A program made the translations under genes and the position numbers. 64,000 nucleotides of DNA from Brachypterus glaber (Eukaryota; Arthropoda; Insecta; Coleoptera; Kateretidae). The notes under the pieces are model-generated. The model was not told where the DNA came from. It worked only from the letters and a program-made list of their open reading frames with translations, and searched no databases. This document shows, piece after piece, positions 35,716-45,986 of the stretch. The stretch covers positions 26,680,986 to 26,744,985 of the forward strand of contig OY294049.1 in the NCBI GenBank assembly GCA_958510825.1, written 5' to 3'. Numbering within the stretch: position 1 is the first letter of the stretch; each line of letters opens with the position of its first letter.

Positions 35716-36224
35716 ACTCCGCCTGGGGGAGGGTTGGTGACTATTGCAGATCGCCAACCGTCCAACTGCCGGTCCCAAGCCCGGATAAAGGAGGAGGGAG
35801 CACACACACACATACATACACACCTACACACACCTACACACCTACACACATACACGCACGCACACATATACACACACACACGTGGGCATGGGAGCGAAGA
35901 TCCTAAAGCTCCCCCCAAAGGGGGCCGATTTGGCGGCCCTGGAATGGGCCGTGCTGGAATGGTAGCGGTGAAAGAAAGCAGGAGTCGCACACCTGTGCCG
36001 CCGATTAGTACAGGGGCCCGCCCTAGCCTAGCTAGCATAGGGGGGCTGCCCCATCAGTCGGTGTATAATCTCGGGGTGTGCAGTAGTTCCAGGTAGCGCC
36101 TGGGCGAGGTACCTACTGCATGCTTCGGGGGGCTTCACCTTGTAAAAGCGGCCGCCAACCTCCTCCACCAGGAATCTGCCAATATGGTTTCCCTAAGGGG
36201 GAGCTGAATATCCTAGTCTCTTAA
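35716..36224 (+). promoter_or_regulatory. LINE 5' UTR with internal CA microsatellite
   Basis: GC-rich leader starting ACTCCGCCTGGGGGAGGGTT. A CA/CATA/CACCTA microsatellite occupies 35801-35880 and a second CA-rich stretch at 36231-36280 runs into the ORF1 start. LINEs of this group use an internal promoter in the 5' UTR; no specific promoter element can be named here. A 120-codon plus frame (35734-36096) is driven by the CA repeat and is not considered coding. Confidence 0.6.
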
Positions 36225-37661
36225 ATGCCCACACAAACTCACATACACACAAAAACACCTACACACACACCTAGACATAATAAACTACCCAACATGGAGA
36301 CGGAAAAAACAGAAGTAAACCCAAACGAGTCCCTCGACTCAAAAATGGAGACGACCGAAAGCGGTCCATCTCCAAACATAAGCAGACAAAAGGAAGACGA
36401 ACTGCTTATGACCCCGACAGCGTCATCCGAGTCGGAGCTAGAGGGTAATAATCTGCCTAAAACCGGATCAGAGCCATCAGGCACCGCACCGGAGGACGAG
36501 GCTGCGAAGCTAAAGCTAGCAGTCCAGAAAGAAAGGAAAAGGCGTCAAAGGCAGGCCAAGAAAGAAAGGGATAAGTTGGCCAAGAGGGAGCAGGCGACGC
36601 GGAAGGAGGGCCCACCTCCGACCGGCGCCGCCGCTCCCACTGGACAAGGTACTATTGCCCCGGCACCCGAGCCGCAGGCCGGATGCTCAGAAATGAGCAG
36701 CCAGCTGGTGGTAAGGAGTGAAGTGCAAAGACCTAGCCAACACCCCCAGAGAGGTCCTTCGGCCAGAAAGGCCAGAAGGTCGGCAAAGAGACAGGAGCGG
36801 AAAAGCGTCCCTCTGCCAGCCGCCCCAGCATTAGTCGGAGGTGAGGCAGCGAAGGCCCTACCAGGGCCTTCCGCCAAACCGACGGCTGGCAAAAGGGCCA
36901 GGGTGGAGAGAGACACCCCTCCTGACTACAGGAAGAAACGGCCCGCTTATGGGGGCAGTCGTCCGCACGTCTCTTCTCTCCTGAGGAAGACGGGGGACTC
37001 GCCACCACCACGCAGGGCAACTCTTCCGGCCAGACCAGCTGCTGCCAGAGATCCTGAAGACAAGGGACTCCGGGCAGTGGTAAGATCGGATAGGCAGGAC
37101 GGCAAAGTAGAGGCAGAAGAAGCCGAGATCATAAGGAAAGACCTGGTGGGAACGATGCTCAAGGCAATGGCGGGCCCTGAAGAAGGTCCTGCCGGCCCAG
37201 AGCTTCACTTCCTGAACTCAGGCCTAGTTGATCCAGGCTGGTTCCTAATTTCGGCCAAGGACGAAACATCGTTGAACTGGCTCTTAGAAGGCTGGTCTCC
37301 TCAGGATGTGGGCGGCGTTACCTTCAATACCATGAAGGCTAGCGACGCGCCATGGCCAGAGAAGATCGGCTTCTATCTCAGGACGAAAACCGAGGTCGAT
37401 TTGGCCTACACAAAAAGGATGCTAACCCTCCAAAACCGCTCCCTCAAAGTAGGGGAGTGGAAGCATGTGAACACCACGGGAGGGCCAGGAGATTGGTTTT
37501 TGACCTACATGGTCAGCCAGGACGAGATCCGGCGACTGGAGAGCGCGGGTTGGCTGCTCTACTTCGAGTTGGTGACTCTTTCCGTAAGGAGAGTCACCTC
37601 TTTTAGTGGAGCGGTCCGACGCGGGCCTCCTACAGCCGGAAGCTCTAGGCAAACCAAGTAG
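36225..37661 (+). CDS. LINE ORF1 protein (DUF4780-like), 478 aa
   Basis: Intact frame. Residues 1-23 come from the CA-rich stretch and are low-complexity (T/H/P), so Met24 (36294) is a plausible alternative start. Residues 25-95 are acidic and serine-rich, and residues 102-130 (KERKRRQRQAKKERDKLAKR) are strongly basic, likely RNA binding or nuclear localisation. A second basic patch is at 179-195. From about 285 to 458 a folded domain appears, with aromatic-rich segments (DPGWFLISAKDE, GWLLYFELVTLSVRR) that resemble the DUF4780 module I associate with insect LINE ORF1s. No CCHC zinc knuckles are seen. ORF1 proteins coat the element RNA in the RNP. It overlaps the longest ORF2 frame by 56 bp, which may allow reinitiation or frameshift-coupled translation. 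The frame call is certain; the domain name is moderately sure. Confidence 0.8.
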   Translation: MPTQTHIHTKTPTHTPRHNKLPNMETEKTEVNPNESLDSKMETTESGPSPNISRQKEDELLMTPTASSESELEGNNLPKTGSEPSGTAPEDEAAKLKLAVQKERKRRQRQAKKERDKLAKREQATRKEGPPPTGAAAPTGQGTIAPAPEPQAGCSEMSSQLVVRSEVQRPSQHPQRGPSARKARRSAKRQERKSVPLPAAPALVGGEAAKALPGPSAKPTAGKRARVERDTPPDYRKKRPAYGGSRPHVSSLLRKTGDSPPPRRATLPARPAAARDPEDKGLRAVVRSDRQDGKVEAEEAEIIRKDLVGTMLKAMAGPEEGPAGPELHFLNSGLVDPGWFLISAKDETSLNWLLEGWSPQDVGGVTFNTMKASDAPWPEKIGFYLRTKTEVDLAYTKRMLTLQNRSLKVGEWKHVNTTGGPGDWFLTYMVSQDEIRRLESAGWLLYFELVTLSVRRVTSFSGAVRRGPPTAGSSRQTK

Positions 37662-38457
37662 GCCGACACACCGCACCATGCATGACCCCACCATGGACAA
37701 ACTGCGGGTAAGTCAGATCAACCTGCACCACTGCAAGGACGCAACCGGAGAACTGGTGCGCGCCCTTGCGGGGAAAACAGGAGAGATCGTTTTGGTTCAA
37801 GAACCATATATTTTCAGGAAGAACATCAGGGGGTTAGGCGCAGCCGGCTTCAACATAATAGTCGGTGAGGAAGACGAGGGCACCAGAACCTGCATCCTGG
37901 CGTCAAAGGACCTAAGCGTGGTACCACTGCCACAGCTGGGAACAAAGGACGTGACGGCGGCAACTCTGGAATATAAGGTAAGAGGAATTAGAAATAAGGT
38001 AGTAATAGGAAGTGTATATTTGCCCTACGAGGCACCTTTACCCCCTACGGGGGATATGATGCGCCTAGTTGAGTTCGCGAATAACCAACAATTACCTATT
38101 ATCTTAGGCTGCGACGCTAATGCACATAACACGATCTGGGGTAGCAGTAACACTAACGCTAGGGGCGAGAGTCTGCTGGGGTACATAGCGTCAACTAGTT
38201 TGGAAATAGTAAATAGAGGGGTGGAACCAACGTTTTTCAACAGAATCCGCAAGGAAGTCATTGATATAACGCTGGTATCAAGGCCTCTACTAGAGGAAGT
38301 TACCAACTGGAGGGTCACGTCAGATCTGACAATGTCAGATCATAGGTTGATCAGATTTGAGTTACTGTCTGACAAGCCCGAACCAACCCCGAAGCGGAAC
38401 CCTCGGGCGACCGACTGGGAGAAATACCCACCAGGGAGCAGTTGGACGAAGAGGTAG
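37606..38457 (+). pseudogene. LINE ORF2 part 1: APE-type endonuclease
   Basis: First Met at 37606 gives 283 codons, but Met at 37678 or 37693 (MDKLRVSQINLHHC) better fits the usual start just before the endonuclease. APE active-site features are all present, numbered from 37606: N39 (QINLHH), E66 (VQEPY), Y138 (GSVYLPY), D170-N172-H174 (GCDANAHNTIWGS), D220 (EVIDITL) and S244-D245-H246 (MSDHRLI). It would nick target DNA to prime reverse transcription. The frame is lost at about 38425-38432 (TACCCACCAGG): one base appears missing, after which the protein resumes in the next frame as REQLDEEVASL. Otherwise it looks functional. Confidence 0.88.
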
Positions 38458-39461
38458 CCTCACTGAACGGAGCAATAGTCTCAGCCTACGAGGAGGCATG
38501 CCCTCTCAAGGTGGCAAAGGGCCGAAAGGTTCCATGGTGGAGTGGTGAGCTTGATACGCTTCGAAAGAAGTGCAGGCGAGCCCTTAACCAGGCCATCAGA
38601 GTTGGAAGTGAAACCTCGTGGGAGGAGTTTAGAGAGGCTAGAAGGCTTTTTAAAAAAGAACTCAGACGAAGCAAGAATCAAAGCTGGAGGAAATACTGCG
38701 AGGACATGGAGTCCACGGCAGAATCCGCAAGGCTTATGAAGGTTCTTAGCGGAGAATCTAACAAGACAGTAGGATCCCTACAAAGGCAAGATGGTAGATG
38801 GACCAACTCCAGCGAGGAGTCATTAAGGCTTTTGCTGGAGACTCACTTCCCAGGAGAGGGAGCCATCCAGAACGCACCCGAGGAAAGGCAACGGCCCCCA
38901 CAAGGGGACTGGACGCTGGCCAAGGGTGTGATTAGCGATGGCTCTATCAAATGGGCGGTAAACGAGTTCCTACCATTTAAGGCAGCAGGACCAGACGGTA
39001 TATTTCCGGCGCTGTTACAGAAAGGCTTGGAAGTCCTTATGCCTGCGGTGAAAAGGATCTTCAAAGCCAGTCTAGCGCTGGGATATGTCCCGAGGGAATG
39101 GAGGAGGGCCAGAGTAGTCTTTATCCCAAAAGCTGGGAAAAAAGACTACACAAAGGCAAAATCCTTCAGACCCATCAGTCTAACTTCCTTCCTTCACAAA
39201 ACGTTGGAAAGGATAGTAGGCAGGTTCCTAATGGAAGAAGTGCTATCAAGGCACCCATTCCACAAAAGGCAGCACGCATACAGGCGAGGAAGGTCGACTG
39301 AAACGGCTCTTCACGCCCTAGCACAAAGGATTGAAAAGGCATTACATCAGAAAGAGTGGGCGTTAGCCCTCTTCTTTGATGTAGAGGGCGCATTCGATAA
39401 GGCAAAAACGTCGAAAATCTGCAGCGCATTACGAGCCAGAGGCAGTACATTAGCTGGGTAA
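38442..39461 (+). pseudogene. LINE ORF2 part 2: reverse transcriptase, N-terminal half
   Basis: Continuation of ORF2 after the first frameshift. Positions 1-120 of this piece are the EN-RT linker, rich in K/R and predicted helical. From about 170 the RT fingers begin: FKAAGPDGIFPALLQKG (179-195), REWRRARVVFIPKAGKKDY (218-236) and SFRPISLTSFLHKTLERI (241-258), then HAYRRGRSTETAL (278-290) and block A FFDVEGAFD (311-319) with the first catalytic Asp at 313. A second frameshift lies at about 39430-39445: after RARGS the correct frame (YISWVKSALEERRVMA) is one base off, so the annotated stop at 39459-39461 is an artefact of a single-base loss. Confidence 0.88.
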
Positions 39462-39487
39462 AGTCTGCGCTGGAGGAAAGAAGGGTC

Positions 39488-41296
39488 ATGGCCTCCCTAG
39501 GAGACTGCCAACTGGACATCGGGGTCAGAGGCGGCTGCCCACAAGGCAGCTGCCTTTCTCCCCACCTATGGTGTCTAGTAATGGACGGTCTTATTGGGAG
39601 ACTGACCGCTGAGGGGCTGTATGTGCAGGCATATGCAGACGACGGGACAGTACTGATCACAGGAAAGTTCCTAGGCATTGTTTGCGATAGAATGCAAACC
39701 GCCTGCAGGATTATAGAAAGTTGGTGTGAGGAGAACGGACTCTCAGTCAACCCAGCAAAGACAGAGATGATCCTCTTCACCAACAAAAGGAAGATACAGG
39801 GATTCAGGGCACCCACAATGTACGGTAGGCCACTAGAGCTTGCTCAAGAGGTTAAGTACTTAGGGGTAACCCTAGACAGTAAGCTCACCTGGAAGGCGCA
39901 CATCGACAAAGTCGTAGACAAGTCGATAGCGTCTCTTTGGTATCTGCGCCGGGTGGTTGGCAAAAGCTGGGGCATGAGCCCAAAGATCCTCCACTGGATC
40001 TACACCGCAGTCATCAGACCCAGAGTGCAGTATGGCTCGGTGGTCTGGTGGCCCAGTGTCAGCAAAACCATGGTAGCAAGAACGCTAAGTAAAATCCAAA
40101 GACTAGCATGTCTAGGGATTACTGGCGCTATGAGGACGACCGCTACAGCCGCGCTCGAAGCCCTACTGGGGCTGCCCCCGCTTCCATCTTGGATAAAGAA
40201 GGAAGAGATGGCCAGCCACCTGAGGATGCGAGACGCTGGATGCTGGCTGGGAGGAGAAGCAACGTATGGTCACACCAAGATTGCAGAGATCGCTAAAAAG
40301 GAAATCCCTATTAGCAGTATCAAAGTGATTGAGGCTGAAGATCAGCTTAGGTATAACAAGAAATTCACTCTCACAATTCCCAGTAAGGAACAGTGGGAGA
40401 GAAAGCAGGTTGCTTTCGCCCCGACATCCGTGGTGTGCTATACAGACGGTTCCCGTATGGCAAGCACACAGACATCGGGAGCAGGATTCTGCATTGAGGA
40501 CAGGGAGGTACAGGAAAGCTTTTCGCTAGGAATGTACCCCACAGTCTTCCAAGCGGAGGTCTTCGCTATACAGGAGGCGGCAAGGTGTGAGGCAGTACGT
40601 TCAGGCAACGAGACAGATGTATACTTCTGCTCGGATAGCCAGGCAGCTTTAAAAGCTCTTACCGCACCCGCAACAAGATCCGCTCTGGTGCAGGAGTGCG
40701 CTGGAGAGCTGGATGAGCTAGCAAGAACAAAAAGAGTTCACCTTGTGTGGGTACCAGGTCACTGCGGCATTCCAGGCAACGAGAGGGCGGATGAACTCGC
40801 CAGACTGGGTGCCGGAAAGTCCTGCCTGGGTCCTGAACCAATTCTCGGTATCACAAGGAAACAAGTGAAGACTGCCCTCAACGCTTGGGTGGAAAGTCAG
40901 CTTAAAGAACACTGGACCGAGCTTAGCGGTTGCAGGCAGGCAAAGGAATTCCTGAACAGGCCAAGCAAAGCTAGGTCGGTTTGGCTACTAGGAAGGGGCC
41001 GAGCAACCATAAGCCTCCTTACAGGGGTCCTTACGGGCCACTGTGGGCTTATGCGACACCTAAGCCTCATGCGGACGGTAAACGATCCGACCTGCCCTGG
41101 GTGTGGGATGGACGAGGAAACGCCCTACCACTTCATAGGGGAGTGTGAGGCTCTGGGCAGGCTCAGACAAGACGTCTTCGGAGTGGTAACACTAGCGAAG
41201 GAAGAGATGAGCCTCCTAGCCTGGTCAGATGTTATGAACTTCATCAGAAGGTCTGGCAGATTCAGGAAGAGGGAGGATAGGCAGCAGGTTGGGTAG
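39488..41296 (+). pseudogene. LINE ORF2 part 3: RT palm, RNase H and CCHC
   Basis: Open for 602 codons from the first in-frame Met; the true protein enters this frame upstream of it. RT block B GGCPQGSCLSP (15-25), block C YADD (49-52) and the VKYLGVTLDSKLTW thumb-proximal motif (122-135) are intact. RNase H spans about 312-445 with the D-E-D-D set: YTDGS (D320), AEVFAIQEA (E356), CSDSQAAL (D383) and GNERADELA (D435), plus the PGHCGIPGN loop. A C-terminal zinc motif C536-x2-C539-x8-H548-x4-C553 follows. Stop TAG at 41294-41296. RNase H would remove template RNA. All catalytic residues seen are conserved, evidence of recent purifying selection in the lineage. Confidence 0.92.
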
Positions 41297-41375
41297 GTAA
41301 TCTTGGGGCAGACAAAAAGGGCCATTGGGCCTACTTGTCAGGCGTCGGAGCCTACCCACCTTTTACTACTACTAC
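41297..41375 (+). other. LINE 3' UTR and (TAC)n tail
   Basis: Only 79 bp: GTAATCTTGGGGCAGAC, then GGGCCATTGGGCCTACTTGT and GGCGTCGGAGCC, words able to form small hairpins, then TTTTACTACTACTAC. The same end, minus GGGGCA and with a longer tail, is present at 15923-16008. This segment should hold the RNA recognition element for the family's RT. No poly(A) signal is seen. Confidence 0.8.
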
Positions 41376-41389
41376 ATTAATAAAGTGAA

Positions 41390-42184
41390 TGATGACTAAA
41401 AGTTTGATTTTTTAAAATAATATCTCTTCACTATAAGTATACGTACGTTAAATTATGGATCTCAATATTTTTGATTTTCGCAATTGGGTAATATTTGTTT
41501 TTTCAAAAACCCTTTTTTTTTTCGTAAAACGAAAAATAATACTTTTGGTAGAATTGATCCTTATAATAAAAGTATTTTTTTCTAAAAAAGTTACATTAAT
41601 CGGAATTTTCTTTCAGCTTTTTTCGATTTTTTTAAAAGTTTAACCCCCTATAACTTTTTTGTTTTTGGGGGGATTACTTTCAAGGATCTTCCCTTTGTAG
41701 AACTTAATTTTTCCTGAAACTTTAAAGTTGATCGGATTATTCCTTTTTGAGTTATCGTGTTCACCAAATTTGTGACATCAGACGGACAGACGGACAGACA
41801 GACGGACATTAAAAAAAAAAAAAGTTGCTTATTTTTTCATGAAACAAATTTATATCCAAAAGTTTTTTGTCTAGGACTATTTTTTATTTTTTTTGAAAAT
41901 TCAAAACTACCGTATAATATTATTCTAGCGCAGGCGCTGTGAATAATATAATAATGAGGCAATATTAATAGCAGAATCATTCTGCCAGAATGTATCTTCA
42001 GTTTTTGAATTAGAAATAAATCTTCATAAACGGAATTAATCAATTTGGCAACAGCGCTATTTATTAATTTCTAGCAAGTGGCGTATTAATTTTAAGAAGG
42101 TTTTCTTTAAAAAAATCTGCACCTAAACGACTGCGTAAATTTATTGTTTTATAATATAAATAGTTCTTTTCCCAAAATTATTTA
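41390..42184. other. Non-coding, right flank of the LINE
   Basis: AT-rich. Contains the GAGTTATCGTG...GACGGACAGACGGACAGACA block (41747-41812), a relative of 35013-35070, and a short palindrome around AGCGCAGGCGCT (41928-41939, extending ATAATATTATTC/GAATAATATAAT). Confidence 0.35.
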
Positions 42185-42232
42185 AGTTACGCTTGTCTCG
42201 GGTTAGGGGAAAGTTAAATAAAAAACAGTATT

Positions 42233-42286
42233 AGATCAGCTTACCGGTTTCGGGCATATATTTACCCTTCTTCAGAGCATCAATCT
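42233..42286 (-). ncRNA. Hammerhead-ribozyme-like motif, left arm
   Basis: Reverse complement of the motif described at 42399-42452, mirrored about the palindrome centre. Reading the minus strand gives CTGAAGA, a GGG/CCC stem, GAAAC, CCGGTA and an AGC/GCT stem. The motif is unchanged between the arms as far as I can see by eye. Confidence 0.35.
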
Positions 42287-42398
42287 TTAATATTAATCAA
42301 CAAAGCTAATTCTGAGTCATCAAAAAATCTATATTTAATATTTCAAATAAATATAGATTTTTTGATGACTCAGAATTAGCTTTGTTGATTAATATTAA

Positions 42399-42452
42399 AG
42401 ATTGATGCTCTGAAGAAGGGTAAATATATGCCCGAAACCGGTAAGCTGATCT
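42399..42452 (+). ncRNA. Hammerhead-ribozyme-like motif, right arm
   Basis: Core box 1 CTGAAGA at 42410-42416 fits CUGANGA. Stem II is GGG (42418-42420) with CCC (42431-42433) around an AT-rich loop. Core box 2 GAAA is at 42434-42437. A minimal stem III CCGG (42438-42441) is followed by T42442-A42443, giving a GUA cleavage triplet. Stem I pairs GCT (42407-42409) with AGC (42444-42446), then an internal loop, then AGAT (42399-42402) with ATCT (42449-42452). This is the short-stem-III layout known from Penelope-type and retrozyme hammerheads, which often act as dimers. Against it, A42417 is unpaired where stem II should start, so activity is doubtful. Confidence 0.35.
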
Positions 42453-42500
42453 AATACTGTTTTTTATTTAACTTTCCCCTAACCCGAGACAAGGGTAACT

Positions 42501-44340
42501 TTATTGTTTTAGTTTGAAAAAATTAAACTCTAACATGGACCTATATATAGATTTTAATGACCCTATATCTGAATAACCCTGTATAAAGTTTTTAATGAAA
42601 TATATCGGAAAACACGAAAAAAGTGCCATATTTGCAAGTTATAGCATGAATCGTTTTTATTTAGCAATATTTCCATATTCTTTTTTTTAATCGTGTTGAT
42701 TTTTTTTTGCCTTAAATGCATATAATAATAATATAATTTTACTTTATTTAGGAATTCCTAATATACAAAAAATATAAATTTTACTAACAAAAATAAAAAA
42801 AAACATTGTGCGCTATATTTCAGGATTTTAACCGTCAAGTTTTTTTTCATTGCCTTATTTGTTTTCAGCGCCCAAAAATATATAGAAAAAATATAGTCTG
42901 GTTTATAAAAGACCAACTCTATTTCTATTTTTTTTGTTGTTCTGTGATATTATTTTTAAAATTATTTTTTTATTTTTCTTATTGAGAAGTTTCTACATCT
43001 TTTGTTTTGGTAAAACTAGTGCGCCATTATCTAGGGTCACTTAATCTTAGTCTTACTTTGGTCTTTCGTTCTTTGTCGTTAGTTTTCGGTTTTTGCAAGA
43101 AAATTAGAGCAAAAACTGAACAATACAGAAGAATAAAGTAAACCCGGATGAAGTGACCCCAATATTATCACGTCTCTTTTGGTTTTCGAATAAAAAAATT
43201 GGTCCTAAGTTATTAATATTTTAATTTATAATATACATTATAATACATTTTTTTATTGTAATTAATTTTAATTTTAATAAATGTTTTAAAATTTTCTGCC
43301 GTATAAGCAGCGATTAAAATCTTAGGACGAAATTTCATTAACATTTTTTTTTACAATATTTACAATTTTTTTCACAAGTTAAAATAGAAATCCAAATATT
43401 TCAGTCTACTTGAAATTAATTTTTACAGAACGAATGGAATTATATTTAACTTTTTTCAACCCTCAATTACATCTGCGGGCCAGGTGCTAATAAACTAGTT
43501 AACAAAAACAAATTTCATCTTTTTTCTTGCGCAAAAATTATTTTTAACATTTTATTACGGATTTTTTTCCGCCGAGTGAATCCGCCAAAGAAAGAATTTT
43601 AAATTGGCGAATATTCGAGATATTTTCCTGAATCAAATTGATTAATTATTTTCCTACGATCCCCTATGAAAATGACATTTACCACACTCTTTTGTTCTTT
43701 AGAAAACGCCTTATATCACACTTGTTTGATATTTTCATATCACCCTAGTTTGATATTTATGTATGTAGGTTTGCCTAATTTTGTTTAGATATTGTTGTAA
43801 TTTCTAGGAATTTTACTCACCTCGTTTTATAAGCCATTTTCTACCTTTCATTACAGACTTTTTTTATGTCTTTTATGTTTTTTAATTCAAATATTTCTGT
43901 TTTTTATGTCAAAAATAAAAACTATACTTACAACCTTACTATTTTGACCCAGGTCAATATTATCATTTTATAAAAAACATCAATATTTCCTCATGAAATA
44001 GAAAACATTGTAGAATTTTACAGTTATATGGTTATATCCACAGAAATCAAATTTAATTAGTAAACTGTCAAATTTTCCTTGATTTAAAAGATGCTTGCGA
44101 TTGGGCAACCCATTAAACAGTGTTGAGCTTCCATAATAATATGTACATATTATATACAACGTTGTATTAAATATAAAACCAAGAAAACTAAAGGTAAATA
44201 AAAAACATATTTCCTGTTGACATACATTTATAAATTTGTATGCTATTTTGTGTTTTGCTTTTCTCAAAAATTCTCGGAATAAGTAATAAAAATTAGAAAA
44301 TATTAAATTAAGAATTTTTAAAATTTACTTTATATTTTTT
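42501..44340. other. Non-coding
   Basis: Contains the inverted relative (42815-42945) of 34545-34665. Otherwise AT-rich, with no gene, TIR pair or tandem array that I can defend. Confidence 0.35.
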
Positions 44341-44341
44341 C

Positions 44342-44860
44342 GGGATCGTAGAAAAAATAGTGTACATAACTCGTTGGAAAGTGTGTTTCTTACACTCGTG
44401 GGGTTTCCTCACTCGCCTGAAAAAAGTCCACACTAGCTATGTAATATACTGTTGTTTTCACTACTAGCATTAGAACATACCATTATTATCATGTTTTCAG
44501 ACTGTGAAATCAATTTTCTTCACCTATAGCAATAATTATTTTTTCTCTCCTAGTAGGAGTAAATTTTATAAACAATTGATATCTGCCACTTGATTTGATG
44601 ATGATGATAAATCAATTTATTCATTTGTTTTCAGAAATGGTGATTTCACAGGCTACTTGTTTTTGCGCTGTTAATTGAGAACATTTTAGTTTAATATTGA
44701 TATAAAAATATTAAATAATAAGAATGAATGCGCTAGTAGTGAAAAAAATAATATATAAACCACGGTAGAGAAGACTATTCTTAAATCCCTCGGTCCTACG
44801 CAGCTCAGGATTTAATACGCTCGGCTATAAAAAATGTCTTCTCTACCTTGGTATATAATT
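44342..44860. repeat. Inverted-repeat cluster
   Basis: TATATAAACCACGGTAGAGA (from 44752) pairs with TCTCTACCTTGGTATATA (to 44857) around a 60-bp spacer containing CTCGGTCCTACGCAGC. A weaker outer pair TTTCACTACTAGC (about 44457) and GCTAGTAGTGAAA (about 44731) encloses 270 bp. Probably two old MITEs. Non-coding. Confidence 0.5.
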
Positions 44861-45986
44861 ACTATTATGTTTGCTTAAAAGTTGTGTTAAAGCATTTTTG
44901 TGCCAAAAGCGAATTTACTGTCAAAATTAAAAATTTTAATATAGGAGATTCAAAGTGGATTCAAAATTTGAATAATTTTAGATTATTCTTCTAAAAAGTG
45001 GTATGGGGGATTTTTAATGTAGCTATTAATTTAAAAGCCAAATTGGATGTAAAAATATAAAAAAATTACCATATCCATATTAAATAAATTTGCGGTATAC
45101 ATGGGTAACAATATAACATAAATACCAGAATTTCATATTACAAACTAAAATTTTTTAAATTTTATGAAGAGAATGCCGAAAATTTATTGTTTATATCTAA
45201 TTTTATGGAATGGAATTTATAATTTTATAAACAAATCCGGTATATAAAACGTAATTTTATTTACTTTTTATTTAAATACTAAAATTATGTGAATAATATC
45301 ATAGTTATTTATAATACAAGGGTGAAAAGCTAAATTTTTCTATTAAGTATGTTTTTAAAAGCCGAGGGCCTCTGGCTCGAGGGTAATAAACCTCAAATAT
45401 CTAAATTTAATTTTTCTTAATTATAACAAATTATTAAAATATATTTAGTTCCAAATTGCAAAAAAAAATTATTTTGACTTATTATCTGTCTAGTTGTCCA
45501 TGACAAATTTCTATTTAGTCAAACCTCTAAAAACCCGCTAAATTGAATAAAAAGGATTAGCTCAACACCAATAACCTTTTGAAGAAAAAGAACTGGAATA
45601 TATTATTCAAAAAGTATTTTTAAACTAAAAAAATGCATTATAAGTGAGTGTCGTCCACGGCTTATTTTTTGTATAAAAATCACAGTACATTCAATGCACA
45701 AATAAAGCTTAAAAACAACAAGTTTTAGTTAGCGGACCAACATTTTTTTGGCCCTAGGGCCAAAAAATCTAACTTTTCGCCCGCCAAACACAAACAAAAA
45801 GTGTCGCTTTTAAAATGAATCGAATAAAAATAAATTTATTTATGTAGAAAAATATCAACTTTAAAAATACAGAGGGTTTTTAACCTTCAAAAACTTGGTT
45901 TGAATTATAAAAGTATGTACATATATGCATAGTTATGTATGCATAGGTGCGCATGCTTATGTATGCATACGTATTTAAAAAGTATA

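Larger units (their letters stand above)
35702..41389 (+). mobile_element. Full-length I/LOA-type LINE with 14-bp TSD
   Basis: The element body is 35716-41375 (5660 bp), flanked by identical ATTAATAAAGTGAA at 35702-35715 and 41376-41389, so insertion by target-primed reverse transcription is directly visible. Order: 5' UTR (about 510 bp), ORF1, ORF2 (APE endonuclease, reverse transcriptase, RNase H, C-terminal CCHC), short 3' UTR and a (TAC)n tail in place of poly(A). RNase H after RT plus the text of the RT domain suggests the LOA/I group; R1 and Jockey clades usually lack RNase H. The body is markedly GC-richer than its AT-rich host DNA. Two single-base frameshifts in ORF2 are the only breaks noticed, so the copy is young but probably not autonomous as assembled. 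Confidence 0.93.
42185..42500. repeat. 316-bp near-perfect palindrome
   Basis: The left arm from 42185 (AGTTACGCTTGTCTCGGGTT) and right arm ending 42500 (AACCCGAGACAAGGGTAACT) are complementary over about 150 bp with very few mismatches. The centre is at about 42342 with a loop of only some 8-10 bp. Each arm contains one hammerhead-like motif (listed separately). Two head-to-head copies of one ~155-bp unit explain the structure. Inverted terminal copies with hammerhead motifs are known from Penelope-like retroelements, so a fragment of such an element is the leading interpretation. No PLE reverse transcriptase is nearby. Confidence 0.9.

Noticed and set aside
35734..36096. 120-codon plus frame in the LINE 5' UTR
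   Set aside because: Its His/Thr-rich middle is a CA microsatellite translation, and it has no known domain.
36239..37208. Minus-strand frames of 81-123 codons under ORF1
   Set aside because: They are antisense shadows of a GC-rich coding region; the plus strand has the recognisable ORF1 protein.
35716..41375. Classification as an rDNA-specific R1 element
   Set aside because: The TSD and flanks are AT-rich DNA, not 28S rRNA, and RNase H plus the (TAC)n tail fit the I/LOA side better.
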